Shown: positions 7,133-15,823 of the stretch, piece after piece
How the letters are laid out: each line of letters opens with the position of its first letter
How positions within the stretch are numbered: position 1 is the stretch's first letter
NCBI GenBank assembly: GCA_963665545.2
Contig: CAXXKZ010000004.1
Coordinates: 1,266,389 to 1,330,388, forward strand
Source: G963665545 sp963665545
GTDB lineage: Bacteria > Pseudomonadota > Gammaproteobacteria > Xanthomonadales > SZUA-36
DNA length: 64,000 bases
Direction of reading: 5' to 3'
The notes under the pieces: model-generated
Databases searched by the model: none
Told to the model about the DNA's origin: nothing
The model's input: only the letters and a program-made list of their open reading frames with translations
Made by a program: the position numbers and the translations under genes

Positions 7133-9187
7133 TCATCCATCGCGGAGCTGCACCAGCGTCAAAATGTTGTAAACGGCGACCGGATCCGAGTGTTGGTTGG
7201 TGACTTCCACGTCCCAGACCACCACACCGGTTGCATGCGCTTCGTCCGGACGCTTTTGCTTGGCGATTTTCTGCTTGGCTGTCAGCCGCACCTGGATGGT
7301 GTCTCCGATTCCCACCGGTTCAACGAACCGCAGGTTTTCCAGGCCGTAGTTGGCCAACACCGGCCCAGGGGCCGGATCGACGAACATGCCCGCGGCGGCG
7401 GAAATTACAAAATAACCATGCGCCACTCGCTTACCAAACAGAGAATCGGCCGCCGCCGTCTCATCAAAGTGGGCGTAGAAATGATCACCGGAGATGCAGC
7501 CAAAATTGACAATGTCGGCTTCGGTCACCGTGCGGCGGTGGGTGATCAGCGTTTCGCCGATTTGTAATTCCTCGAAATACTTTCGGAATGGATGCACCGT
7601 GTCGGTAATATGCGCCGAGCCCGGATTGTACTGGCGCGTGATGGCCGTCATCATGGTCGGTGAGCCCTGCAGCGCAGTGCGTTGCATATAGTGCTTGATT
7701 GCCCGGCTGCCACCGAGTTCTTCGCCACCCCCAGCGCGCCCTGGGCCACCGTGAACCAACGGCGCCAGTGGGGAGCCGTGGCCGGTTGATTCGGCGGAGC
7801 ATTCTTCATTCAACACCAGGATGCGGCCATGATAGGCGGCGGTACCGAGCACAATAGCAGCCGCTTCTTCAGCATTGTCGGTCACTATTGACCCCACCAG
7901 GCTGCCTCGGCCCAGCTTGGCCAGGGCAATGGCTTCGTCGGTATCCTCGTAAGGCATGAGTGTGCTGACCGGGCCGAAAGCCTCTATGGTATGGGGCTCT
8001 GCGGTGTCAAACGGGGTGTCACAATAGAGCAGTGTCGGTGGAAAAAAGGCGCCCTGCTCGCGATCCGCCCCGATCACTTCGAAATCACGCTCGCCACCGT
8101 GGATCACCTCGCAGCCCGATTGCAGTTGTTCAACTGCAGCCCAAACATCTTCACGTTGATCGGTGCCCACCAGCGCGCCCATGCGCACGCCTTCCACTGC
8201 CGGGTCACCTACTTTGGTTGCAGCCAGGCGCTGGGTCAGCGCCGCAGTGACCGCATCCACCTGCTGGCGCGGCACGATGGCGCGACGGATGGCGGTACAT
8301 TTCTGACCGGCCTTGACGGTCATCTCCTGCGCCACGCCCTTGATGAAGAGTTTGAACTCGGCGCTTCCCGGCGCCACGTCCGCCCCGAGGATGGAGTAAT
8401 TCAGCGAATCGGCCTCCATGTTGAAGGGTATGCTGTTGGCGATGATATTGGGATGCGCTTTGAGCATTCTTCCGGTCGAGGCTGAGCCGGTGAACGTGAC
8501 GCTGTCCTGTTCGTTGAGGTGATCGAGCAGGTCGCCTACGCTGCCGCAGATCAATTGTATGGACCCTTCAGGAAATATATCCGCGGCAATGATTTCACGC
8601 ACCATGGCCTCGGTCAGGTAGCTGGACACCGTGGCCGGCTTGACCACCACAGGTACCCCGGCAATCAAGCTGGGTGCAATCTTTTCCAGCATGCCCCAGC
8701 AAGGGAAGTTAAACGCGTTGATATGTACCGACACCCCTTCTTTGGGTACCAGCACATGCCGACCGATGAAGCTGCCCTTGGCGGAGAGTTTCTCGACTTC
8801 CCCTTCAACGGCAAAAGGTTCATTGGGTAATTCGCGGCGGGCTATGCCTGAAAAACCAAATGCGGTGCCGATGCCGCCTTCAATGTCGACCCATCCGTCC
8901 GCCCAGGTTGCGCCGGTCTTGGCCGAAATCTCGTAGAACTTTTCTTTCTGACCCATCAAATGCTTGGCCAGCGCCTTGAGCATATTGGCCCGGTCATGCA
9001 GGGTGGACGCGCGCAGCTTGGCACCGCTAAGCCGGCCATAGCGGAGGACATCCGCAAAATCGATTCCCGCACTGCTGACGCGTCCGATCGCCTCGCCATT
9101 GATTGCATTGCGAACTTCTACGCCATCATCGCTGCCATCAGCGGCGCCGGCGTGCCAGGAACCGCAAACATAACTTTCAATACTCAT
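7133..9187 (-). CDS. paaZ: PaaZ, bifunctional oxepin-CoA hydrolase / aldehyde dehydrogenase
   Basis: PaaZ opens the oxepin-CoA ring and oxidises the aldehyde formed to 3-oxo-5,6-dehydrosuberyl-CoA. The 684 residues match the fused form (E. coli about 681). The N-terminal aldehyde dehydrogenase has E258 (FNMEAD) and the nucleophile C297 (GQKCTAIRRAI). The C-terminal MaoC-like enoyl-CoA hydratase domain runs from about residue 530 and contains GDHFYAHFDE and AHGYFVISAAAGM. It is the first gene of the paa block; 105 bp separate it from the E2 gene upstream, leaving room for a promoter. Confidence 0.96.
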   Translation of the reverse strand: MSIESYVCGSWHAGAADGSDDGVEVRNAINGEAIGRVSSAGIDFADVLRYGRLSGAKLRASTLHDRANMLKALAKHLMGQKEKFYEISAKTGATWADGWVDIEGGIGTAFGFSGIARRELPNEPFAVEGEVEKLSAKGSFIGRHVLVPKEGVSVHINAFNFPCWGMLEKIAPSLIAGVPVVVKPATVSSYLTEAMVREIIAADIFPEGSIQLICGSVGDLLDHLNEQDSVTFTGSASTGRMLKAHPNIIANSIPFNMEADSLNYSILGADVAPGSAEFKLFIKGVAQEMTVKAGQKCTAIRRAIVPRQQVDAVTAALTQRLAATKVGDPAVEGVRMGALVGTDQREDVWAAVEQLQSGCEVIHGGERDFEVIGADREQGAFFPPTLLYCDTPFDTAEPHTIEAFGPVSTLMPYEDTDEAIALAKLGRGSLVGSIVTDNAEEAAAIVLGTAAYHGRILVLNEECSAESTGHGSPLAPLVHGGPGRAGGGEELGGSRAIKHYMQRTALQGSPTMMTAITRQYNPGSAHITDTVHPFRKYFEELQIGETLITHRRTVTEADIVNFGCISGDHFYAHFDETAAADSLFGKRVAHGYFVISAAAGMFVDPAPGPVLANYGLENLRFVEPVGIGDTIQVRLTAKQKIAKQKRPDEAHATGVVVWDVEVTNQHSDPVAVYNILTLVQLRDG

Positions 9188-9292
9188 TCAGTTTCTCCAG
9201 AATTCGGGCAGGCAACGATGTCGCCGGACAAGACGCAATAGGATACAAAAAACGCAGCCAACCGCAAATACTTGTGGTTGTACGAATCTGAT

Positions 9293-10570
9293 TCAGGCGG
9301 GCCAGTTCTCGAGCGTCCGGGTGAATTCGCCAAGAAAGCTGTTGGTCTGATAGCCATCCAGCACCCGATGATCGATGGTCAGGCTGACGTAGCACAACGG
9401 GCGGATCTTGATCACGTCTTCGCCGTCCACCTGGTCTACCTTGACGCGCTTTTCAATCTTGCCGACACCCAGTATTGCCGATTGGGGCTGGTTGATGATG
9501 ATCGGCGTGGCCAGCAGGCTACCCGAAACGCCGTGATTTGAAATGGTAAAAGTACCGTCGCGCACATCGGCAGGCTTGAGCTTGCCAGCACGTGCGCGGA
9601 CGGTCAAATCGCTCAGATCGGCGGCAATTTTCGACAAGCTCTTCTCATTGGCGTGCTTTATGACCGGCACGATCAGGCCGGAATCGCCCAGTGCTGTGCC
9701 GATGCCGATGTTCACGTCAGCGAATATTTCCAGGTAGTCATCGTGCCAGCGGCTGTTCACCTGCGGCACCTTGGCGATGGCCGCAACCGAGGCAGCAATG
9801 AAGTATGCGGTCAGGGTCAAAGGCGTACCGCGGGCAGCGAATGCCGCCTTGTTGGCCGCCCGGTGCCGCATGACCGCAGACAAATCGGCTTCGAAAACAG
9901 CGGTGACATGGGGCGCAGTATGCATCAGGCTGCCCACCATGTTGGTGGCAATGCGGCGTCGCATGTTGTCGTGGGGCACTTGCCGGGACTCACCGGGCTT
10001 CAGCACCGGGCTGCTGGCCGCGGTGGAGGCAGCGGTGGAGGCAGCGGTGGAGGCAGCGGTGGAGGCAGAAGTAGCGGTCCGAGTGGTCTGCGGCTCAGCG
10101 CCGGTCGCTTGTTGTCGCTGCAGATACGCCTCAACGTCGGCCAAAGTAATCCGGCCACCGCGCCCAGAGCCCGTCATTGCCCCGGGGTCGAGGCCATGCT
10201 TCAACAGACGATGACGCACAGCCGGGCTGAGCTGGCTGCGGTTCGGTTCACTGCCGGTGGCAGCTTCTGTATCAGGCAGCGAATCCGGCGGCGCATTTTC
10301 CCGCGTCGCTTTATCTGAAGTGGGCGCTGCATCTTCTCCTTGCGGTGTGAAGGTGCACAACACATCTCCGGGATTGACCGCATCGCCTGCCTTAATCCTG
10401 ACCTCGGCAATCGTGCCGGCGGCCGGTGCAGCGACCTCAACCATCACTTTGTCGGTTTCAATTTCCGCCACGGCCTCGTGTGCGGCCACGCGCTGCCCGG
10501 GTGTTTTAAGCCACTGCGCGAGCACCGCTTCGGTACCTTCCTGTTGATCGGCTGGAAATACAATGTCCAT
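9293..10570 (-). CDS. 2-oxoacid dehydrogenase E2 (dihydrolipoyl acyltransferase)
   Basis: It transfers the acyl group made by E1 from its lipoyl arm to CoA. Domains in order are a lipoyl domain with K41 in EIETDKVMVEV, a Pro/Ala linker, a peripheral subunit-binding domain (LSPAVRHRLLKHGLDP..GRGGRITLADV), a second Ala/Ser/Thr linker built from 12-bp repeats, and the catalytic domain ending with TIDHRVLDGY (H401, D405). Total 425 residues from the ATG at 10568-10570. It lies 14 bp after E1. No E3 gene is present, so lipoamide dehydrogenase must come from elsewhere. It is best placed in the branched-chain type family; the true substrate may be another 2-oxoacid. Confidence 0.88.
   Translation of the reverse strand: MDIVFPADQQEGTEAVLAQWLKTPGQRVAAHEAVAEIETDKVMVEVAAPAAGTIAEVRIKAGDAVNPGDVLCTFTPQGEDAAPTSDKATRENAPPDSLPDTEAATGSEPNRSQLSPAVRHRLLKHGLDPGAMTGSGRGGRITLADVEAYLQRQQATGAEPQTTRTATSASTAASTAASTAASTAASSPVLKPGESRQVPHDNMRRRIATNMVGSLMHTAPHVTAVFEADLSAVMRHRAANKAAFAARGTPLTLTAYFIAASVAAIAKVPQVNSRWHDDYLEIFADVNIGIGTALGDSGLIVPVIKHANEKSLSKIAADLSDLTVRARAGKLKPADVRDGTFTISNHGVSGSLLATPIIINQPQSAILGVGKIEKRVKVDQVDGEDVIKIRPLCYVSLTIDHRVLDGYQTNSFLGEFTRTLENWPA
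10021..10068. repeat. Four identical 12-bp repeats encoding the E2 linker
   Basis: CGGTGGAGGCAG is repeated four times without a mismatch (10021-10068, plus strand). On the coding strand it yields the Ala-Ala-Ser-Thr run joining the subunit-binding and catalytic domains. Perfect identity points to recent expansion. Confidence 0.95.
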
Positions 10571-10584
10571 GACGGTGCCTTGCC

Positions 10585-12699
10585 TCAGAATGCCAGCAGG
10601 TCGCGGATGCATTCGGCAATTTGATCGACACCGGGCAGCGCAGCATCAAGCAGCAGCGGATTGTGCGGGCTGGGAATATCAGGCATGGCCAGCCGCCGCG
10701 GCGGCGCGTCCAGCTCAAAAAATGCTTCATCCGCGATGACAGCCGAAATCTCGGCGCCAAATCCCGCGGTGATGTTGTCTTCATGCACAATCAGGCAACG
10801 ATGAGTCCGCCGCACCGATTCCAGCACCGCCTCGCGGTCCCAGGGGGACAGGGTGCGCAGGTCGATCACATCGATGTCATCGCTCACACTGTCTGCCGCC
10901 TGCTCACAACGGGACACCATTGCGCCCCAACTCACCATCGTCAGGGCGTTGCCCTGTCGCGTGGTATTGGCGCAGCCGAATGGGATGATGAAATCGTCGC
11001 CCGGATAGGGGCGCCGGGCCCAGGCACTGTCCAGCATGGCCCGGTGTTCGAAAAATATGCTTGGGTTGTTGTCGCGCATGGCATAGCGCAACAGGCCGAC
11101 CGCATCCTGAGCATTGGAGGGCATGGCCACCTGCCAGCCGATCGCGTGCACCCACTTCACCTCGTTGCTCTGGCTGTGCCAGGGGTCACCTGCCTTGAAA
11201 AATCCGCCCGGCATGCGCACGACCATCGGCGCGGCAAAGCGGTTGGCGGTGCGCCAGCGCATGGTGCCGCAATCGTTGAGCTGTTCTTCTGCCGGATCAG
11301 CGTACTTGCGAAACTGGATTTCGGGCACTGGCATCAACCCGGCTGCGGCCATACCAACAGCCCGGCCGATAATGCCCTCCTCAGACAGGCTGGTGTCAAA
11401 CACCCGGCCCGCGCCAAATTTTTCCTGCAGGCCCAAAGTTGCCGCATGAACACCGCCCTTGGGGCCGACGTCTTCGCCAAATACCACAAGTTTCGGGTTG
11501 CTGGCCAACTCGGCATCCAGGGTGCGTCGGATCGCGGTGACCATATTGATGCGCTCGTTCTCGGGCCTGGCTTGCAGGTCACCGCGTGGAAATTCGTGAC
11601 CCTCCGGCCACAGACCACCCTGCATTTGCAGTTCCGGGTTGCCGTCGCTGTCCACCTCGCTGAATTGGTAGCGGGTCACGACTGCAGGATCTGGTTGCCT
11701 GCGGTCGCGTGCTTTGTCCAAGGCTTGACGAACGTCTGTTGCAGCGCGCCGGGCGACGGCCTCCCATTCAGTGGCAGTCATATGCCCCTGTTCCACCACG
11801 AATTTTTGCAGTCGGGGCAAGGGATCTCGCTCAATCTCATTGCGAATCACCGCATCGCTCTTGTATTTCTGTGTGTCCTGACCGGAATGGCCGGCCAATC
11901 GGGGCACAGTCAGGCGCACCAGGGCCGGCCCCTGACCCGAGCGCACGTGGTCAATGCCTTGTTCGAGGTATTCGCGCGCCTGGGCGGGGTCACAGCCATC
12001 GCCGTCAAGAATCAACAGGTTTTTGAAAGCGCGCAGGTTGTCGGCAATGTTTCCGCCCGGTGTTTGCGCTACCGAGGGCACGGATATGCCGTAACCATTA
12101 TCTTCAATGTAAAACAGCATGGGCAGCTTGCGGGTTGTCGCGCTGGTCAATGCCGCCCAAAAGCCGCTGGTCGCGACTGAGGCATCACCACCCAGCGCCA
12201 CGCCAATGGCGCTGTCAATGCCGTCGTGTCCCAGCACGTCACGTTTGTAGACAATCGACTCGGCCCAGCCGGATATCGGCGTGTATTGCGTACCGACCCC
12301 GCCACACATCGGCAACACGCTGCGCCCGCCACGATTGGGGAGGTTGAAGACCACACCGATGTCACGACCATCACTCAAACCACCCGCCTTCATCATTGGG
12401 CCGGCGATCGCGTCTTCAAGCGGCAGACCCAGCGTGAGCACCAGGGCCCTTGAGCGATAATAGCCGCTGGCCGCGTCGCCCGGATGGTTCAGCAGGCTGC
12501 CCAGTATGACCTGTGCCATGTCATGGCCCCGCGAAGAAAACTGGTAGATGATTTCACGCGCTTTGAGCAGCTCGTTTTCTTCCAGGTCATCGAGCGCCCT
12601 GCACAATAAGGTCAGATAAGCCACCCTGGACCAGTCAAATTCCGTCGCGTTTGCCGCGTCGTGTAAATCATCCGTTCTGATGGGACTCACTGATGCCAT
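10585..12699 (-). CDS. 2-oxoacid dehydrogenase E1, alpha and beta fused
   Basis: The thiamine-diphosphate enzyme decarboxylates a 2-oxoacid and acylates the E2 lipoyl group. The N-terminal half (about residues 1-370) is the alpha part with the ThDP motif GGDASVATSGFWAALT..IEDNGYGIS. The C-terminal half, starting near NMVTAIRRTLDAELASNP, is the beta part with VFGEDVGPKGG, FDTSLSEEGIIGRAVG and PEIQFRKYADPAEEQL. A single 704-residue chain replaces the usual two subunits; such fusions occur in branched-chain type complexes. The ATG at 12697-12699 has GGAG about ten bases upstream; a TTG two codons earlier is also possible. It is divergent from the Lrp regulator. Confidence 0.88.
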   Translation of the reverse strand: MASVSPIRTDDLHDAANATEFDWSRVAYLTLLCRALDDLEENELLKAREIIYQFSSRGHDMAQVILGSLLNHPGDAASGYYRSRALVLTLGLPLEDAIAGPMMKAGGLSDGRDIGVVFNLPNRGGRSVLPMCGGVGTQYTPISGWAESIVYKRDVLGHDGIDSAIGVALGGDASVATSGFWAALTSATTRKLPMLFYIEDNGYGISVPSVAQTPGGNIADNLRAFKNLLILDGDGCDPAQAREYLEQGIDHVRSGQGPALVRLTVPRLAGHSGQDTQKYKSDAVIRNEIERDPLPRLQKFVVEQGHMTATEWEAVARRAATDVRQALDKARDRRQPDPAVVTRYQFSEVDSDGNPELQMQGGLWPEGHEFPRGDLQARPENERINMVTAIRRTLDAELASNPKLVVFGEDVGPKGGVHAATLGLQEKFGAGRVFDTSLSEEGIIGRAVGMAAAGLMPVPEIQFRKYADPAEEQLNDCGTMRWRTANRFAAPMVVRMPGGFFKAGDPWHSQSNEVKWVHAIGWQVAMPSNAQDAVGLLRYAMRDNNPSIFFEHRAMLDSAWARRPYPGDDFIIPFGCANTTRQGNALTMVSWGAMVSRCEQAADSVSDDIDVIDLRTLSPWDREAVLESVRRTHRCLIVHEDNITAGFGAEISAVIADEAFFELDAPPRRLAMPDIPSPHNPLLLDAALPGVDQIAECIRDLLAF

Positions 12700-12737
12700 G
12701 GCCAAGGGGCTCCGAGTTGGGGTTGCGTAGACTTGAA

Positions 12738-12743
12738 ATTATA
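12738..12743 (-). promoter_or_regulatory. Candidate -10 box for the E1-E2 transcript
   Basis: The minus strand reads TATAAT exactly here, 38 bp before the E1 ATG. No good -35 box lies at 16-18 bp, which would fit a promoter needing an activator such as the divergent Lrp-type protein. The activator role is inferred. Confidence 0.45.
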
Positions 12744-12778
12744 TACCTTTTTTGTCGAAATTATCTTTCCTAAAAGCC

Positions 12779-12806
12779 TTGATAATACATATAATTGGAA
12801 TATAAT
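12779..12806 (+). promoter_or_regulatory. Strong sigma70-type promoter for the Lrp-family gene
   Basis: TTGATA (12779-12784), a 16-bp spacer and TATAAT (12801-12806) lie 36 bp before the regulator's ATG. The whole 142-bp intergenic region is strongly AT-rich, as is usual for Lrp-bound control regions. Confidence 0.65.
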
Positions 12807-12841
12807 TCTCAGTAATACCACTATAGTTTTGAGAAATTCCT

Positions 12842-13318
12842 ATGGAACTGGATCGACAGGATTTTTCAATCCTCAAAGTGCTGCAGCAGGACGGCAGGAT
12901 TTCCAACCGAGATCTGGCCAAAGCAGTTTCTTTGTCGGCCTCGCCAAGCTGGCGGAGATTGAGGGCACTGGAGAAAAATGGCGTCATCGACCACTATGCA
13001 GCCGTGGTACGACGCGAAGCGGTGGGGCTGTCGATCATGTGCTTTGCCCACGTGATTCTACACGACCACAACACCGAAACTGTGGACAAGTTCGATCGCG
13101 CAATTATGGACGCGGATCCTGTACTGGAATGTCACGCCACCAGCGGCGAACACGATTACATGCTAAAAATTGTGGCCCCCGATATGGCGGCTTACCAGGA
13201 TTTCCTGAGTGGTTGCCTGCTGAGTATGGGTGTGGTCAGAACCGTCAACACCAGCTTCGTTCTGAAACAGCAAAAAAGCACGACCATCCTGCCATTGGAC
13301 CACATCCAGCCCGGCTAG
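12842..13318 (+). CDS. Lrp/AsnC-family regulator (BkdR-like)
   Basis: An amino-acid-sensing transcription factor. Of 158 residues, the N-terminal part is a winged helix (LDRQDFSILKVLQQDGRISN..DLAKAVSLSASPSWRRLRALE) and the rest a RAM ligand-binding domain (SIMCFAHVILHDH, ECHATSGEHDYMLKIVAPD). It is transcribed away from the E1-E2 genes across 142 bp, the same arrangement as BkdR and the bkd operon of pseudomonads, where branched-chain amino acids act as signal. Control of the adjacent dehydrogenase, and perhaps of the paa genes beyond it, follows from that layout. Confidence 0.9.
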   Translation: MELDRQDFSILKVLQQDGRISNRDLAKAVSLSASPSWRRLRALEKNGVIDHYAAVVRREAVGLSIMCFAHVILHDHNTETVDKFDRAIMDADPVLECHATSGEHDYMLKIVAPDMAAYQDFLSGCLLSMGVVRTVNTSFVLKQQKSTTILPLDHIQPG

Positions 13319-13321
13319 GGA

Positions 13322-13380
13322 GCCGCAGGCGACCCGCTCGAGACGCGTCACTGTGGCACTATTTCAGATCGGCCTGCGGC
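13322..13380. terminator. Possible bidirectional stem between convergent genes
   Basis: GCCGCAGGC (13322-13330) and its exact complement GCCTGCGGC (13372-13380) flank the convergent ends of the Lrp-type gene and the methyltransferase. The 41-base loop is long and there is no clear T-run, so a terminator role is weakly supported. Confidence 0.25.
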
Positions 13381-14377
13381 CCATCACCACTTTGGTCATG
13401 CCGGCAATGAGTTCCCGGCATGCCATGTCGGCAAAACCCGAATCAGCCAGCAGCGCAATCAGCCAGCCTGGCGTCACGGAACGTGCCGCCGGCGTGAAGG
13501 CCATGTGTTGAAGCTGCCACAGTGCAGCCAGGCTGGGCCCCTGGCGATCATCATCGACCATGAAATCGTGCACAATGTACTGGCCGCCGGCGTTCAAGAC
13601 CCGGTATGCATGTTCGACCAGATCAGGCAGTTGATCCCCGGGCACACCGCTGAACAGGTAGGACATCAAGACCGCGTCCTGGTGATCCGGCCAGTCACAG
13701 AGCAAAGCATCACCGGCGACGAATTTGATCCGGGCAGAAAGGCTTGCCCGATCCACGTAGGCGCGGCCGAGCGCCACGACGTTGGGGAAGTCAATCACAG
13801 TGACGTTTAATTGCGGCCATGCCTGGCACAGCTCGATGGCGAAGGCGCCCGTGCCGCCGGCCACGTCGAGCAGGTGGTTCACGCCCTTGAAATCCACCTG
13901 CTTTGCCAGGCTGCGCCCCGGTCCCAAGGACCCTGAGTGCTGGGCCTCGCTGTATATCCTGGCTTCGTCCGGATCGGCCATCCAGGTTGCATAGGAGTCA
14001 ATTGCGCCGGCTTCGACATCGCCCTGGATGACGTTCTCGAGGTTGGCCATGAAACGGAACATTTGCCGATCAATCTGATAGCGCAGGTAATCACCAAAAT
14101 CATATTTGGCGCCTGTGACCAGGAATGCCTCAGCCCCGGGAGAATTTCCAAATCGATCGCCCTCTTTGACCAGCAGGCCAATGCTGGTCAGCGCTGTCAT
14201 CAAAATCATCAGGCGATTTTCTGGAATGCCCGAACCGCGGGCAACTTCGGCGGCCGGCGCTGGCCCTTTTGCCAGCACCGTAAACAGGTCAATGTGTAGC
14301 GCTGCGAACAATGCTTTTGAGCCCATATAGCCAAATGCGATCTCCGAAACCTGTAGCGCATCCTTGACGATGGTCAT
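13364..14377 (-). CDS. Class-2 (COMT-like) SAM-dependent O-methyltransferase
   Basis: The 337-residue protein has an N-terminal helical dimerisation and winged-helix region (ALHIDLFTVLAKGPAPAAEVARG..IPENRL) and a C-terminal Rossmann domain with the SAM motif LLDVAGGTGAFAIEL, VIDFPNVV and LPDLVEHAYRVLNAGGQYIVHD. This is the acetylserotonin/caffeate O-methyltransferase-like family, used on phenolic or polyketide hydroxyls. The substrate is unknown. Its ATG overlaps the stop of the M20 peptidase gene by 4 bp (ATGA), so the two are translated together and it ends the cluster running down from MarR. Confidence 0.85.
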   Translation of the reverse strand: MTIVKDALQVSEIAFGYMGSKALFAALHIDLFTVLAKGPAPAAEVARGSGIPENRLMILMTALTSIGLLVKEGDRFGNSPGAEAFLVTGAKYDFGDYLRYQIDRQMFRFMANLENVIQGDVEAGAIDSYATWMADPDEARIYSEAQHSGSLGPGRSLAKQVDFKGVNHLLDVAGGTGAFAIELCQAWPQLNVTVIDFPNVVALGRAYVDRASLSARIKFVAGDALLCDWPDHQDAVLMSYLFSGVPGDQLPDLVEHAYRVLNAGGQYIVHDFMVDDDRQGPSLAALWQLQHMAFTPAARSVTPGWLIALLADSGFADMACRELIAGMTKVVMGRRPI

Positions 14378-15711
14378 GAGTTTTCCCGGCTGAGCCGGTA
14401 GATTAATATCGCGGCCCGTTTAATAGCCAAGGCCAGCGAGTCGAGGTCGAGCCGCTCATTTGGCGTATGGCCATCTTCGCCATAGGCACCCAAACCCGCC
14501 AGCCCATCGACATAGGGCGCAACGAAGGAAATGTCAGCCGCGCCCCTGCGCGACGGATCGAGCGCGGGCATGGCATCGCCGCCCAACTCGATGTTGATCG
14601 AAGACAGCATGCCCTGTAAGGCAATATTTCCCGCCGTTGGCGCCATGGGCGGGTAGCCTTCGGTGAACTCAATGCTCGCCGAAGTGTGCGGCAGATGCGC
14701 CGAGACGACGGCTCGCATGGCGTCCTGGGCGCGTTGCAATTGCTGGGGCGAAAGGGTTCGAATACCACCGTGGACGACCGCGCGGTTGGGCACCACATTG
14801 GTCTTCCCAAATGCGCTGCCCCGGGTGTTTTCAACATCGTATTCGACGCTGGTCCCGCCCAGAATCGAACCCGCGTTGAACGTCAGGTACTGCTCTGAGC
14901 GTACCTCCCGGTAAAATTCGGTCAGGATTCTTGCTGCCTCGAAAATGGCGCCTGCACCCGTGTCCTCGGTGAATATGCCGGACGAATGCGCCTGTTTTCC
15001 CTCGACCTGCAGCAACCATTCGCTGGCACCCCGCCGCGACACGGTCGCCCAGTTGGCCTCATCATCACGCATGGCCGATTCGAAACCCAGGGCGATATCT
15101 GCCCACTTTCCCTGCTCAATCAAATCGCTGCGGGTGCGTGCCAACGGCGACCCGGGGCTCTCTTCGTCACCGGTGTAATAGAGCACCAGTTGTGCATCCG
15201 CCAGCGCACCCACTTGTCTGAGCGCCTTGACCGCGTACAACATCACCACGTCACCGGCCTTCATATCTTCCACGCCCGGGCCATGCAGCCAGTTGCCCTC
15301 GCGGCGAACCTGTTGGAAGGCATCATCCGCTTCAAAGACTGTGTCCAGGTGCCCGATCATCAGGATTTTCTTACCCCTGCTGCCCATTTGGCGGGCGACC
15401 AAATGGCCGGCGCGCTGCATGTTCTCAGGCAGTGCCAGCCAATGCGTCTTCAGACCAAGCGCTTTCAATTCGGCTTCGAGTATCGCACCAACCGCCAGCA
15501 CCCCTTGGCGGTTCAGGGTACCGCTGTTGATATTGGCCAGTTCCACGATCAAAGATTCGGCGCCCGCGGTGTTCTCTTCAATCCAACGCACCATCGCGGA
15601 CTCTTCCTCGTTCAAAGAACCGGCGCAGGCGTCTTCTATTTGCAATGACAGGACCAGCACGGCTATCAGGCTGGCTGAGGCCAGGTAAACCATGCGATGC
15701 AGGTGTATCAA
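14374..15711 (-). CDS. Exported M20-family metallopeptidase (carboxypeptidase G2-like)
   Basis: A di-zinc exopeptidase or amidohydrolase of 445 residues. A signal peptide is visible (hydrophobic run LASASLIAVLVLSLQI then DACAGS). Metal-binding motifs are MIGHLDTVF and HGPGVEDMKAG, with the catalytic Glu region YTGDEESPGSP; GEDGHTPNERLDL closes the protein. The TTG at 15709-15711 gives a signal peptide with basic residues; the ATG at 15691-15693 is an alternative. The nearest known type is glutamate carboxypeptidase, which removes C-terminal glutamate or similar amide-linked groups, but the substrate here is not known. Confidence 0.85.
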   Translation of the reverse strand: MIHLHRMVYLASASLIAVLVLSLQIEDACAGSLNEEESAMVRWIEENTAGAESLIVELANINSGTLNRQGVLAVGAILEAELKALGLKTHWLALPENMQRAGHLVARQMGSRGKKILMIGHLDTVFEADDAFQQVRREGNWLHGPGVEDMKAGDVVMLYAVKALRQVGALADAQLVLYYTGDEESPGSPLARTRSDLIEQGKWADIALGFESAMRDDEANWATVSRRGASEWLLQVEGKQAHSSGIFTEDTGAGAIFEAARILTEFYREVRSEQYLTFNAGSILGGTSVEYDVENTRGSAFGKTNVVPNRAVVHGGIRTLSPQQLQRAQDAMRAVVSAHLPHTSASIEFTEGYPPMAPTAGNIALQGMLSSINIELGGDAMPALDPSRRGAADISFVAPYVDGLAGLGAYGEDGHTPNERLDLDSLALAIKRAAILIYRLSRENS

Positions 15712-15823
15712 ATTCAGGTCTCCCGAGGCTCAGGCAAATGTTGGTGCAGACTGGCCAGTCTTTCCACCGCGCGGCGGAAAGTCAAGTCTAACCGGGTTCG
15801 TACCGCTTCAACCGGGCCGCGTT

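Noticed and set aside
9284..9294. GAATCTGATTC before paaZ as a PaaX operator
   Set aside because: A short palindrome overlapping the E2 stop codon; it shares TGATTC with the E. coli site but too little else to claim.
10621..12180. Long plus-strand open frame (519 codons) opposite the E1 gene
   Set aside because: The minus strand encodes a clear ThDP enzyme here; the opposite frame has no family text and follows from codon bias of E1.
1..13318. paaK, paaF and paaH in the paa region
   Set aside because: No frame matches a phenylacetate-CoA ligase, a separate enoyl-CoA hydratase or a 3-hydroxyacyl-CoA dehydrogenase; they may lie beyond the left edge or elsewhere.
15769..15791. Hairpin CTTTCC..GGAAAG between the RdhA-like and peptidase genes as a terminator
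   Set aside because: The stem is imperfect and no T-run follows on either strand, so a stop between the genes is not supported.
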